DNA from: Ornithinibacillus halophilus | GTDB lineage: Bacteria; Bacillota; Bacilli; Bacillales; Amphibacillaceae | Direction: 5' to 3' | Length of the DNA: 52,337 bases | Assembly: GCF_900129485.1 (NCBI RefSeq) | Contig: NZ_FQVW01000020.1 | Location: forward strand, 1-52,337 | In this document: positions 34,209 to 42,414 of the stretch, piece by piece | Numbering within the stretch: the stretch's first letter is position 1 | How the letters are laid out: every line of letters starts with the position of its first letter | Made by a program: the position numbers and the translations under genes | Notes under the pieces: model-generated | Database searches by the model: none | Seen by the model: only the letters and a program-made list of their open reading frames with translations | What the model was told of the DNA's origin: nothing

Positions 34209-34240
34209 TAAGGCAGCCTTGATTTGGGCTGTCTTTCTTA
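34209..34240 (+). terminator. intrinsic terminator of the mcc operon
   Basis: AAGGCAGCC pairs with GGCTGTCTT (one wobble), followed by a T-rich tail. Confidence 0.75.
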
Positions 34241-34247
34241 TAAAAGA

Positions 34248-34422
34248 GGACATTTAATACGTTATACTATTAAATTCGGGCATGTAAAATTTTAAGAGGA
34301 CAAATGATGCGTTATTTAGCTTATTTTGCATTAATTCAGGCTGCTTAGAGGTAAATAGAGGAAAATATGTCCGAAAAGTTCAAAATAACCCATTAATAAA
34401 ACAAATAACGGAACGAATGACC
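34248..34422. repeat. 175-bp nested inverted-repeat element, copy B
   Basis: Outer ends GGACATTTAATACGTTATA (34248-34266) and AATAACGGAACGAATGACC (34404-34422). Inner forward motif GGACAAATGATGCGTTATTT (from about 34299) and inner reverse GGAAAATATGTCC (about 34361-34373). Length and spacing of the four motifs match copy A at 29518, while the sequence in between has drifted. It lies between the mcc operon terminator and the dipeptidase gene; the 94 bp that follow hold only the dipeptidase upstream region. Confidence 0.75.
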
Positions 34423-34516
34423 GTTACATTAGTCTAGGTTTGAGGTCTACCACTCTTCCAATTCAAATAAATTATGCTAAAATAAGGGAAATGATGAAAA
34501 AGGGGTTGTAGATAGT

Positions 34517-35884
34517 ATGAGTGAACAAGCATTACAGTATTTAACTGAGAATCGCGAGCGTTTATTAGAAAAATTAAATCACTTTTTATCCATTCCAAGT
34601 GTAAGCACAGATAGTGTACATAAAGATGACATCAAGAAAGCAGCAACATTTCTTGAAGACTACTTAAATGATATTGGCTTTGAAAATGTTAGCCAACAAG
34701 ATACTGGTGGACATCCATTAGTATATGCAGAATATAATGGAGCAGGTCCAGATGCACCAACCGTATTACTCTACGGTCATTATGATGTTCAACCAGTAGA
34801 TCCAATTGAATTATGGGATAGTGATCCTTTTAAACCAGAAGTTCGTGATGGACGTTTATATGCCCGTGGCTCTAGTGATGATAAGGGTCAAGTGTTTATG
34901 CATTTAGCTGTTTTTGAGGCAATCATGAAAACAGAAGGGAAGCTCCCACTTAACGTAAAAGTTTGTATTGAAGGGGAAGAAGAGATAGGCTCAGAAAATC
35001 TCTATGAAATCCTTCAAGAGAAGAAAGATCAGTTCCAGGCTGATTTTGCAGTAATTTCTGATTCTGGAATGGTTGCTAAAAACCAGCCTACTATTTTATA
35101 CGGCTTAAAAGGCTTTACAGGAATTGAGATTACTGTAACAGGACCAGACCATGATCTGCATTCTGGTATGTATGGTGGGGCAGTAAGAAACCCAATTATT
35201 GCTTTATCGCACATTCTAGCTTCTATGAAAGATGTAGATGAGGTTGTTACTGTAGATGGTTTTTATGATGGAATCGAACCTTTATCCGATGAAGAGCGTA
35301 AATTAATTGAGCAAGTTCCAGGAGAAGATTTTAAAGCGGCAACAGGTATCACAGAGACTGCTTCTGAAAAAGGGTATACTCCAAAAGAACATACGATGGC
35401 TCGTCCGACATTTGAAGTGAACGGTATATATGGAGGTTATCAAGGTGAGGGAACAAAAACAATTATCCCAACATCTGCAACAGCCAAAATTACTTGCCGT
35501 TTAGTTCCTGGACAAGATCCAGATACCATCCAATCCTTATTAGAAGAACATGTTCATAAAGTTGCACCAAAAGGGGTAACAGTTGAAGTTGTGAAAGAGC
35601 GACTTTCTGCTAAGGCATATAAAGTTTCACCAGATCATCCACTAATCCAGAAAGCAGCAGATAGCTATACAAAGGCTTTTGGAAAAGAAACAGTATATGT
35701 ACGTATGGGTGGATCAATCCCAGTTGTTGAATGGATTGAAGCTATTTATAAAATGCCAATTGTACTTTTAGGTTTCGGTACTCCAGAAGATCGATTGCAT
35801 TCTCCAAATGAAAGTTTTCCATTAGATAGTTATGACAAAGGAATGGAAACATTAGTATATTACTGGGATTCTATCAAAGAATAA
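34517..35884 (+). CDS. M20-family metallodipeptidase
   Basis: This zinc peptidase of 455 residues has the M20 layout. Metal and catalytic residues are visible: His88 and Asp90 in YGHYDVQ, Asp121 in SSDDKGQ, the Glu pair 154-156 in EGEEEIGS, and Asp178 in ISDSG. The inserted dimerization domain spans about 200-350 (LKGFTGIEITVTGP..). The C-terminal His is in RLHSPNE. The group includes cytosolic non-specific dipeptidases that cleave X-His or Cys-Gly type peptides. It is transcribed alone with its own terminator. The exact substrate is open. Confidence 0.88.
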   Translation: MSEQALQYLTENRERLLEKLNHFLSIPSVSTDSVHKDDIKKAATFLEDYLNDIGFENVSQQDTGGHPLVYAEYNGAGPDAPTVLLYGHYDVQPVDPIELWDSDPFKPEVRDGRLYARGSSDDKGQVFMHLAVFEAIMKTEGKLPLNVKVCIEGEEEIGSENLYEILQEKKDQFQADFAVISDSGMVAKNQPTILYGLKGFTGIEITVTGPDHDLHSGMYGGAVRNPIIALSHILASMKDVDEVVTVDGFYDGIEPLSDEERKLIEQVPGEDFKAATGITETASEKGYTPKEHTMARPTFEVNGIYGGYQGEGTKTIIPTSATAKITCRLVPGQDPDTIQSLLEEHVHKVAPKGVTVEVVKERLSAKAYKVSPDHPLIQKAADSYTKAFGKETVYVRMGGSIPVVEWIEAIYKMPIVLLGFGTPEDRLHSPNESFPLDSYDKGMETLVYYWDSIKE

Positions 35885-35887
35885 TTT

Positions 35888-35918
35888 AAAAATCTCCTCG
35901 AAATAGGGGAGATTTTTG
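35888..35918 (+). terminator. intrinsic terminator of the dipeptidase gene
   Basis: AAAATCTCC pairs with GGAGATTTT, then TTG. Confidence 0.85.
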
Positions 35919-35982
35919 TATGTATGTTCCGTTAATAATTAATAATAATTGTATTGAATTATTGTATAGAGGGGTTGCAGGG

Positions 35983-36741
35983 ATGAAAATTGCTATCGTT
36001 ACAGGTGTGTCTAAAGGCCTTGGAAAATCAATTGCTGAGCTATTTATGGAGTCAGGGATTGATGTTATTGGAATATCTCGCTCCGAAACTAAGTATTTAG
36101 AAGAACATGCTCAAAAACATCAAGTTACATACTATCATCATAAGTGTGATCTAGCAGATTTACTGAGTATAGAAGAGGTGTTAGCTCAAGTTGTAGAGCA
36201 GATAAAAGAACCGGAGATAAGTACCATATATTTGGTTAATAACGCAGCGACATTGGATCCGATTGAACAAGCAAATAATATTAAAAGTCAAGAATTAGCA
36301 AAGCATGTACAAATAAATACAGTCGCACCAATGGTCATTCTGAATCGACTACTGCACGAAATATCTGAAACAGATGCAAACTTATTTGCTGTAAATATAA
36401 CCTCAGGAGCGGGGGAACGTCCTATTTATGGATGGAGTGCTTATTGTAGTACGAAAGCAAGTATTAATATGTACACGAAGACTGTTGCCTTAGAACAAGG
36501 TAAGCAGACTACAGGGAACAAAGTGATTGCATTTAATCCTGGCGTTATGGACACTAATATGCAGGAAAAGATTCGCGCAAGTTCACCAGATGCATTCATT
36601 GATGTAGAGAAATTTAAGGCATACAAAGAAAATAATGAATTAAAAACTTCCCATGAAGTAGCTCAAGTGGTAGTAGATATAATGACAGACGATATAAATA
36701 TGGAAAATGGAAAAATATATTCTATTAAAGATTATGTATGA
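35983..36741 (+). CDS. short-chain dehydrogenase (benzil reductase/YueD-like)
   Basis: This NAD(P)-dependent reductase of about 252 residues has a Rossmann fold. The cofactor motif TGVSKGLG (7-14) and VNNAA near residue 85 are present. The catalytic Ser is in NITSGAGE, and the Y-C-S-T-K motif near 154 holds the Tyr and Lys. The start of the chain resembles the (S)-benzoin-forming benzil reductases of bacilli (YueD). The natural substrate is unknown. An in-frame ATG at 35920 exists, but 35983 is preceded by GAGGGGTTG and is the normal family start. A terminator follows. Confidence 0.82.
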   Translation: MKIAIVTGVSKGLGKSIAELFMESGIDVIGISRSETKYLEEHAQKHQVTYYHHKCDLADLLSIEEVLAQVVEQIKEPEISTIYLVNNAATLDPIEQANNIKSQELAKHVQINTVAPMVILNRLLHEISETDANLFAVNITSGAGERPIYGWSAYCSTKASINMYTKTVALEQGKQTTGNKVIAFNPGVMDTNMQEKIRASSPDAFIDVEKFKAYKENNELKTSHEVAQVVVDIMTDDINMENGKIYSIKDYV

Positions 36742-36745
36742 GTAT

Positions 36746-36784
36746 AAAGCAGCAGACAATATTAGCGTGACTGCTGCTTTTCTC
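36746..36784. terminator. bidirectional terminator after the reductase gene
   Basis: AAAGCAGCAG (36746-36755) pairs with CTGCTGCTTT (36771-36780); serves the reductase and the reverse-strand YjcZ-type genes. Confidence 0.85.
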
Positions 36785-36787
36785 TTA

Positions 36788-36892
36788 TTAATAAACTCTG
36801 CCGTATCCTCCTGCACCTACGATGATAAGCAGAATAAATAAAACGACAATTAGCGCAAAACCACCGTTAAAGCCGCCACCTGAATAGCCCAT
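36788..36892 (-). CDS. YjcZ-family small hydrophobic sporulation-type protein 1
   Basis: This 34-residue protein has a glycine-rich start (MGYSGGGFNGGF), one hydrophobic helix (ALIVVLFILLIIVGAG) and a short tail. The pattern of Phe-Ala-Leu-Ile-Val-Val then Leu-Leu-Ile-Ile-Val-Gly is the hallmark of YjcZ-type micro-proteins, many made in spores. GGAGGTGA lies before the ATG at 36892. It follows a second member 51 bp upstream on the same strand, and both were probably born by duplication. Too short for ordinary gene finders. The function is not known. Confidence 0.85.
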   Translation of the reverse strand: MGYSGGGFNGGFALIVVLFILLIIVGAGGYGRVY

Positions 36893-36943
36893 TTATGTCA
36901 CCTCCAGTTCAAGTATTGAACTAAGATAAAAGTGGTAGTTGGA

Positions 36944-37078
36944 TTACCACCAACCGCCACCATAACCGTAATCGTATCCACCATAGCCACCAGTGTATCC
37001 ACTAGCTCCTACGATAATTAACAGAATAAGCAACACAACGATGAAGGCAAAGCCGCTTCCATGATTTTCTTTACTCAT
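36944..37078 (-). CDS. YjcZ-family small hydrophobic sporulation-type protein 2
   Basis: This 44-residue protein begins with polar MSKENHGSG, followed by FAFIVVLLILLIIVGASGY and a Gly/Tyr-rich tail (YTGGYGGYDYGYGGG then WW). The central helix is almost the same as in the next gene. GGAGGTGGG precedes ATG 37078. The Gly/Tyr tail resembles coat-associated low-complexity tails. Together with its neighbour it forms a two-gene reverse-strand unit. The role is unknown; a link to the spore surface is inferred from the family. Confidence 0.85.
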   Translation of the reverse strand: MSKENHGSGFAFIVVLLILLIIVGASGYTGGYGGYDYGYGGGWW

Positions 37079-37098
37079 CAATCCCACCTCCTCTAATG

Positions 37099-37107
37099 TA
37101 ATTTATG
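37099..37107 (-). promoter_or_regulatory. sigma-K-like -10 box ahead of the YjcZ-type genes
   Basis: CATAAATTA on the reverse strand (37107-37099) fits the CATAnnnTA -10 pattern of the mother-cell sigma-K. No clear -35 AC element is at the right distance, so the match is partial. Confidence 0.35.
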
Positions 37108-37193
37108 CATAGACTAAAGTAACGACCGGGCTAATGTGTAGATTTGGGTAAATAATTATTACTAATATTGGCTGTGTACCTTATAATAAAGAA

Positions 37194-37230
37194 CAAAAAA
37201 AGCCGAACGATTATGAATAAATCGCTCGGG
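37194..37230 (-). terminator. terminator of the ABC transporter pair
   Basis: Reverse strand CCGAGCGATT pairs with AATCGTTCGG (one mismatch), followed by CTTTTTTT. Confidence 0.8.
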
Positions 37231-37252
37231 AAAATGATCGAGTTATGTGAGA

Positions 37253-38887
37253 TTAAATTTTTAGGTGGTCTCCATTAGATAATTTTTTCATTAGTACATA
37301 ATGTACGACTCCAATAGCTATGAACAGTACGATAAGTAGAACAATAGTTGTCGGCATTATACCCTTAACTGCATCCATTTTCCAAACTATCATTCCTATG
37401 ATCCCAAATGGCACAAATTCTATTAATAGAGCAATAAAGATGACCATTCTCGATTTAAACACTTCTTGTTCGTCGGTCCAATTTAGTTTAGGATATGTAA
37501 AGTCCAAGTAAGTCCCCAACGCACTAGTAAACCAACTTGTTAGTAAAGCTATGACTAACCATATGATGGTATATTCAATCGGTAGCTTTATAGCAAATAA
37601 TAATATCCCTAGAAATAGTCCAACAGTAAACAGGTTGATAATCCAAGCTGTAGCTATTTTACTATAAAAGACTTGTTTCATGTTAATTGGTAAAAATAGA
37701 TTGGCAGACCAACTAGCTCCATCTCTAGAAATACTTGATATTGCTGTAGCATTCGCGACAAATACAAATAAAGTTACTAAGAATAGAACTAACAAAATCT
37801 TTTTCGGGTCAAATGAATCCATGACAAAACCTAATGAATTTGTATCCAACATCATAATGATGAATAGAAAAATTGGTGCAAATAGACTTTGAATAACACA
37901 TTGCATAAAAAATGTAGGAGTTCTAAAAATAATTCGTAATTCTTTTAATATAAGTGTAGTAAAAACATTTCTATTTTTGACCCTGGTTAGTATTTTACTA
38001 GTAGTAATATTTTTCTTGTTTCCTGAGTTTACCCCTAATACTCCTTTAAGGTAAAACCGTTGTCCTGCCAAAATAAATAAAAGAAAGATTAGGGCAGTCA
38101 ATAGAAGGACACCTACAAACGATAAAATACTTACCAATGAAAAGTCTCCTAAAGCCTTTGCACTTATATAAGCAGGTGGGTAAAAAGCTGTTATCATGGA
38201 AAGTAATCCATCCTGTTTCTGGATAAATGAAGCAAACTTCTCCATAACATCTTCGGTATTCGTATTGAGTCTAATAGCAACATTAAATAAAATAATAATC
38301 AATAACGTCAGTATTCCAGCAATCACTTTTGACCGGTCTTTATTTTTAGCGATATTAACAAATCGCATAATAAACATTAGAATAATTGCAGCAATCGTAA
38401 ATGGAATAACTGGTAATAATACTGCTAATATAATTCCGAATAGGTAATAGAAAATGGATCCTCCACTAACACTTCCGTAGAAGAAAAAGACCGGTAAATA
38501 AATAGCAATGACCGTGAAATATAAATAGATAAATGGTGTTGTTGCTTTTCCTAATAAGAGCTGATATGGCTGTAGTGGATATGGAATAAATGACTCAATA
38601 TCCTCAGCGAAATAAAATGCACTAAGTACTGTAATAATACTTACAATAAATAAAAGAAGATGTAATGTTAGAAATAACATCCCAAGTATCGATGAAGCTT
38701 GTCCTAATGGTTCTAAAAATTGATAAAGGGCAGAGACAGCATTTCCAACCAAATTAATATATAAAAATAGTACCGGTATTAACATAAGCCCGGCAAGGAG
38801 AAGGAGCATTAATTCTGTATTTTTCTTTCCTGCTCTGGAATAATGCATCTTTAACATGGTTTTCATGACTAGCCAGGTTTTATTCAT
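37253..38887 (-). CDS. ABC transporter membrane subunit (YthQ-like)
   Basis: This is a large polytopic membrane protein, 544 residues, with roughly 12 predicted helices. It is organized as two halves around a cytoplasmic middle segment (about 290-330). It has no periplasmic domain and no ATPase. It overlaps the upstream ATPase gene by 8 bp, which makes the two one exporter or regulator complex. Similar pairs in Bacillus (such as ythP/ythQ) have no known substrate. The name is from gene arrangement and general look, not a specific motif. Confidence 0.7.
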   Translation of the reverse strand: MNKTWLVMKTMLKMHYSRAGKKNTELMLLLLAGLMLIPVLFLYINLVGNAVSALYQFLEPLGQASSILGMLFLTLHLLLFIVSIITVLSAFYFAEDIESFIPYPLQPYQLLLGKATTPFIYLYFTVIAIYLPVFFFYGSVSGGSIFYYLFGIILAVLLPVIPFTIAAIILMFIMRFVNIAKNKDRSKVIAGILTLLIIILFNVAIRLNTNTEDVMEKFASFIQKQDGLLSMITAFYPPAYISAKALGDFSLVSILSFVGVLLLTALIFLLFILAGQRFYLKGVLGVNSGNKKNITTSKILTRVKNRNVFTTLILKELRIIFRTPTFFMQCVIQSLFAPIFLFIIMMLDTNSLGFVMDSFDPKKILLVLFLVTLFVFVANATAISSISRDGASWSANLFLPINMKQVFYSKIATAWIINLFTVGLFLGILLFAIKLPIEYTIIWLVIALLTSWFTSALGTYLDFTYPKLNWTDEQEVFKSRMVIFIALLIEFVPFGIIGMIVWKMDAVKGIMPTTIVLLIVLFIAIGVVHYVLMKKLSNGDHLKI

Positions 38888-39605
38888 TGTTGGTCAACTC
38901 CAAGAAGACTTGCTCTAATGATTGATTCGATTCGTATTGTTTTCGCATATCATCTAAAGAACCGTAGAACAGAAGTTTTCCATTATTTATTATTGCTACT
39001 TCATCACAAAGTTGTTCAACAACTTCTAAGCCATGACTAGAGAAAAACACAGTTTTCCCCTTATTTGCATGTTCTCTCATCATTTCTTTTAAGGTGTAGG
39101 CAGATTTAGGATCTAGCCCTGTTAACGGTTCGTCTAAGATCCATATTTCTGGCTCATGAATTAGTACACCTGTGACTATAATTTTTTGGCGCATTCCATG
39201 AGAATATGTTTGAATATAGTCTCCAAGTGCATGATCAATCGAAAAGAGTTGCGTTAACTTTGTAATTCGTTTTCTTCTAATTTCAGTTGGGATGTTGTAA
39301 ATGTCTCCAATGAAATTGAGGTAATCGATTCCTTTTAAACGTAAAAACATATCTGGTCGGTCTGGAACATAACCAAATATCTTTTTCGCGTCCATCGCAT
39401 TTTTTTCGATATCAAAGCCATTCAATGAGATGGTGCCTTGGTCGATCGGTAAAATACCAGTCATCATTTTTATAGTTGTTGACTTTCCAGCACCATTAGG
39501 TCCCAAGAATCCTATGATTTTTCCATCGGGTATGGTTAAATTAAGTTGGTCAACTGCTCTTTTTTTACCAGCAAAATCTTTTGTCACATTATTAATCTCT
39601 ATCAA
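38880..39605 (-). CDS. ABC transporter ATP-binding subunit (YthP-like)
   Basis: This ATPase of 241 residues has Walker A GPNGAGKST near 35, Q-loop FGYVPDRPDMFLRL near 80, signature YSHGMRQK near 137 and Walker B IWILDEPLTGLDP near 155, then the H-loop SSHGLE. The signature has SHGMR in place of the usual SGGQ, as in related exporters of the drug/Na+ extrusion type. Partner of the overlapping membrane subunit. A divergent gap of about 190 bp separates it from map and holds the promoters of both. Confidence 0.88.
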   Translation of the reverse strand: MIEINNVTKDFAGKKRAVDQLNLTIPDGKIIGFLGPNGAGKSTTIKMMTGILPIDQGTISLNGFDIEKNAMDAKKIFGYVPDRPDMFLRLKGIDYLNFIGDIYNIPTEIRRKRITKLTQLFSIDHALGDYIQTYSHGMRQKIIVTGVLIHEPEIWILDEPLTGLDPKSAYTLKEMMREHANKGKTVFFSSHGLEVVEQLCDEVAIINNGKLLFYGSLDDMRKQYESNQSLEQVFLELTNNE

Positions 39606-39795
39606 GATTTTCTCCCCTAACTTGAAATAAGTGGTTGTTACTGAAACAAATTTTAATATATGATAAACTTGATAACGTGAATCTTAAGAGGATATGTATT
39701 TTCATGCTTTAGCATAGTGTAATCTAGTTATCATGATAAGTTAAGGTTACCATAATATAGATTTTTCTGTAAATACGATTGAAAGGAAGATTGAA

Positions 39796-40548
39796 TTGAT
39801 TACAAGAAAGAGTAAGCGCGAAATTGAACAGATGCAAAAAGCGGGTGACTTACTAGTTGCTATTCATAAAGAAATTGCTAAGATGATTAAACCAGGTATC
39901 TCTACGTTAGAAATCGATACATTTGTGGACAAATATTTAGAAGAACATGGTGCAACTCCAGAACAAAAAGGGTACAATGGCTATCCGTATGCAACTTGTG
40001 CTTCTATCAATGATGAGATTTGTCATGGATTTCCTCGCGAGGACAAATTACAAGATGGAGACATCGTAACGATTGATATGGTAGTAAACCTAAATGGTGG
40101 TTTAGCTGATTCTGCTTGGACTTATGCTGTTGGTAATGTAGATGAAAAAGGGAAACGTTTAATGGAAGTGACTAAAACTTCTCTTTATAAAGGAATGGAG
40201 CAGGCGAGAGCTGGTAACCGTATTGGTGACATCGGGCATGCCATCCAAACATACGCTGAAGGGGAAGGCTTCTCTGTAGTACGTGATTTTACTGGTCATG
40301 GAATTGGCCCAACTATCCATGAGGATCCACATATTCCACATTTCGGCCTACCAAATAAAGGGCTTCGTCTAAAAGAAGGTATGGTTATTACGATCGAGCC
40401 TATGATTAATGAAGGTAGCTGGGAAAGCAAAATGGATAGTAATAATTGGACAGCAAGAACAATTGACAAAGGTCGTTCAGCGCAATATGAACATACTTTA
40501 GTAATTACAAAAGGCGAACCAATTATTATTACTGATCAGGATAAGTAA
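39796..40548 (+). CDS. map: methionine aminopeptidase, type I
   Basis: It removes the starting methionine from new proteins. Its 250 residues fit type Ia enzymes, with the five metal ligands in place. Asp is in IVTIDMV near 94 and in LADSAWT near 105, His in FTGHGIGPTIHEDP near 169, Glu in TIEPM near 203, and the last Glu in YEHTLVIT near 235. Translation starts at TTG 39796, 5 bp after AAAGGAAGA. No ATG is available before residue 14. It is separate from the ribosomal protein cluster where many bacilli have their main map, so it is probably the second (mapB-type) enzyme. Confidence 0.93.
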   Translation: MITRKSKREIEQMQKAGDLLVAIHKEIAKMIKPGISTLEIDTFVDKYLEEHGATPEQKGYNGYPYATCASINDEICHGFPREDKLQDGDIVTIDMVVNLNGGLADSAWTYAVGNVDEKGKRLMEVTKTSLYKGMEQARAGNRIGDIGHAIQTYAEGEGFSVVRDFTGHGIGPTIHEDPHIPHFGLPNKGLRLKEGMVITIEPMINEGSWESKMDSNNWTARTIDKGRSAQYEHTLVITKGEPIIITDQDK

Positions 40549-40569
40549 TAGGATAAAATAAACGTAAAT

Positions 40570-40607
40570 ATCTAGCATGTGGTGGTAACCATATGCTAGT
40601 TTTTTTA
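40570..40607 (+). terminator. intrinsic terminator of map
   Basis: CTAGCATGTGG (40572-40582) pairs with CCATATGCTAG (40589-40599), one wobble, then eight T. Confidence 0.9.
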
Positions 40608-40624
40608 ATTGATTATTATTTGTG

Positions 40625-40677
40625 AAGAGAGCTAAAAGTCCGTACGTCGCAAAGCGGGCACTCTCTAGCTTTTCTTA
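40625..40677 (+). terminator. second hairpin before azlC, role unclear
   Basis: AGAGAG (40626-40631) with CTCTCT (40661-40666) and GTCCG (40638-40642) with CGGGC (40655-40659) form one fold. AGCTA (40630-40634) with TAGCT (40666-40670) gives an alternative. TTTTCTT follows. It lies upstream of a TATAAT box (40712-40717) that may be the azlC promoter. Confidence 0.4.
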
Positions 40678-40751
40678 AGTGTTAATTCTTTTTAATTTTA
40701 GAAAAATCAGTTATAATGTTATTTAATTTTTAGTAAAAAGGGGAAATCAGT

Positions 40752-41486
40752 GTGGATACAGTTGATGTAGAGAAGCAGCAGGCATCACCGTCTTGGTTCA
40801 TGATAAAAAGAGGCATTACCGTAGGATTTCCTATCATGTTAGGGTACTTACCAATTGCAATTACTTATGGTGTTCTAGCAAAACAAGCTGGGATGACGCT
40901 TACGGAGTTGACATTAATGAGTGTCTTCGTGTTCGCTGGTGCATCACAATTTATGGGGGCAAATATGATTGCAGTTGGAGCTGGTGCAGTAGAAATTATT
41001 ATTGCAACGTTTGTCCTTAATTTTCGGCACTTCGTGATGAGTTTGTCGTTTATGAATCGTTTGAGAGGAATCGGCATGAATTGGAAATTTCCGTTATCAA
41101 TGGGATTAACAGATGAGACATTTGCCGTATCTGCATTACATACGAAAGAAGCAAAAATGAAGAAAGGCCCACTATTTTATACTGCATTATTCTTAACAGC
41201 TTATATTGCTTGGGTAGGTGGCTCTTTATTAGGGGGAATACTAGGGGAAGTAATACCTGAAAAACTAAGCCAAAGTATGGGCATTGCTTTGTATGCCATG
41301 TTTATAGGTTTATTAGTTCCTTCTGTAAAAAAAGAAATGCGAGTGGGTATGATCGCCATCATCGCTATGCTTATTAATTTCATATGTGTCCAGTTTATGA
41401 GCACTGGGTGGGCAATTGTAATAGGAACAGTATTAGGTGGACTGAGTGGCGTGTTTCTATTGAAAGAGGAGGAGGATCCGGAATGA
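40752..41486 (+). CDS. azlC: branched-chain amino acid exporter large subunit AzlC
   Basis: This is the membrane protein of the AzlC family (244 residues, about six helices). With AzlD it forms a two-part exporter for branched-chain amino acids and analogues such as azaleucine. The AzlC signature region around GYLPIAITYGVLA and VFAGASQFMGANM near residues 25-65, and the RHFVMSLSFMNRL segment near 92, are clear. It starts at GTG 40752 after AAAAGGGGA. The stop overlaps the azlD start (AATGA). Confidence 0.9.
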   Translation: MDTVDVEKQQASPSWFMIKRGITVGFPIMLGYLPIAITYGVLAKQAGMTLTELTLMSVFVFAGASQFMGANMIAVGAGAVEIIIATFVLNFRHFVMSLSFMNRLRGIGMNWKFPLSMGLTDETFAVSALHTKEAKMKKGPLFYTALFLTAYIAWVGGSLLGGILGEVIPEKLSQSMGIALYAMFIGLLVPSVKKEMRVGMIAIIAMLINFICVQFMSTGWAIVIGTVLGGLSGVFLLKEEEDPE

Positions 41487-41782
41487 TATTTCTTATTATA
41501 ATTGGTATGTCTCTAGCTACAATGATTCCTCGAGTAATACCTGCGTTCATTGTGGATAAACTACAATTTCGAGATTGGGTGAATCGTTGGTTGAATGCTA
41601 TTCCGTACGCTGCTTTGGGTGCCTTAATTTTCCCAGGTATTCTATCAGTAAAAGAAGATCAACCAATGATTGGATTAGCTGGTGGTTTAGTAGCAATCGT
41701 TCTTGCATACATTGGTTTAAATATTATATTAGTTGTGATCGGAGCAATTGCAACTGTTTTCCTCCTATCAAGCGTGATATAG
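41483..41782 (+). CDS. azlD: branched-chain amino acid exporter small subunit AzlD
   Basis: This is the small partner of AzlC, 99 residues with three or four helices. The N-terminal MATMIPRVIPAF-like segment (here LATMIPRVIPAFIVD) and the R-W-L-N-A-I-P-Y-A-A-L-G-A motif are typical for AzlD. The start at 41483 overlaps the azlC stop by four bases, and GGAGGAGGA stands just before it. A longer frame reaching back to 41384 lies wholly inside azlC and is unlikely. The pair is read as one message. Confidence 0.9.
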   Translation: MIFLIIIGMSLATMIPRVIPAFIVDKLQFRDWVNRWLNAIPYAALGALIFPGILSVKEDQPMIGLAGGLVAIVLAYIGLNIILVVIGAIATVFLLSSVI

Positions 41783-41839
41783 TAGAGATAGAAAATTCCA
41801 GGAAACGACAGTATCAGTACTGTGTCTAGGAGGGGAACC

Positions 41840-42373
41840 ATGTATTCTATTCGAGAAGCTAACTTTGAAGATGCTGCTTCCATAGCAAATGTTCATGTTA
41901 GTAGTTGGAAAAGTACCTATCAAGAGTTACTGGAAGAGAAAGACTTATCGAACATGACGTATGAAAATAGAAAAACCCTTTGGGAAACCATATTAAAAAT
42001 CCAAAAAGATAATCAACGTACATATGTGATGGAAAGAACTCATGATAATAAAATTGTTGGTTTTATTTCCGGAGGTCCAGAACGCACGAAAAGGTTTGAC
42101 TTTGATGCTGAAATTTATAATATCTATCTACTAGATGAATTTCAGAAAAAAGGGTTAGGTGCACAATTATTACATAAATTTACATTAGAAATGAAGAATT
42201 TGGGGTTCGAATCGATATTAGTTTGGGTGTTAACTCGAAATCCTTCCAGCCGATTTTATGAGCGTTACCAAGCTAAACCGATAGGAACAGAAGATACAAC
42301 GATTGGAAAGGGAACGTATCAAGAGACGGCATATGGTTGGAAACAACTAGACAAGCTTCTTGAGTTGCTATGA
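41840..42373 (+). CDS. GNAT-family N-acetyltransferase
   Basis: This is a 177-residue acetyltransferase of the GNAT fold. The N-terminal IREANFEDAASIANVHVSSW segment, the beta-4 strand VGFISGG, motif A IYLLDEFQKKGLGAQLLHKF near residue 95 with the acetyl-CoA loop Q-K-K-G-L-G, and the final N-x-S-x-x-F-Y-E-R-Y motif are all present. The substrate cannot be inferred. ATG 41840 follows AGGAGGGG; an upstream in-frame start at 41822 would ignore it. A short hairpin, ACAGTA/TACTGT (about 41806-41822), lies just before the ribosome site. Confidence 0.87.
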   Translation: MYSIREANFEDAASIANVHVSSWKSTYQELLEEKDLSNMTYENRKTLWETILKIQKDNQRTYVMERTHDNKIVGFISGGPERTKRFDFDAEIYNIYLLDEFQKKGLGAQLLHKFTLEMKNLGFESILVWVLTRNPSSRFYERYQAKPIGTEDTTIGKGTYQETAYGWKQLDKLLELL

Positions 42374-42414
42374 AGAGAGAGTATTCCAATCTGGAATACT
42401 CTCTCTTTTAATTA
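42374..42414. terminator. bidirectional terminator between the acetyltransferase and anti-sigma genes
   Basis: AGAGAGAGTATTCCA (42374-42388) pairs perfectly with TGGAATACTCTCTCT (42392-42406), loop ATC. The stop of the anti-sigma gene lies right beside it. Confidence 0.92.
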
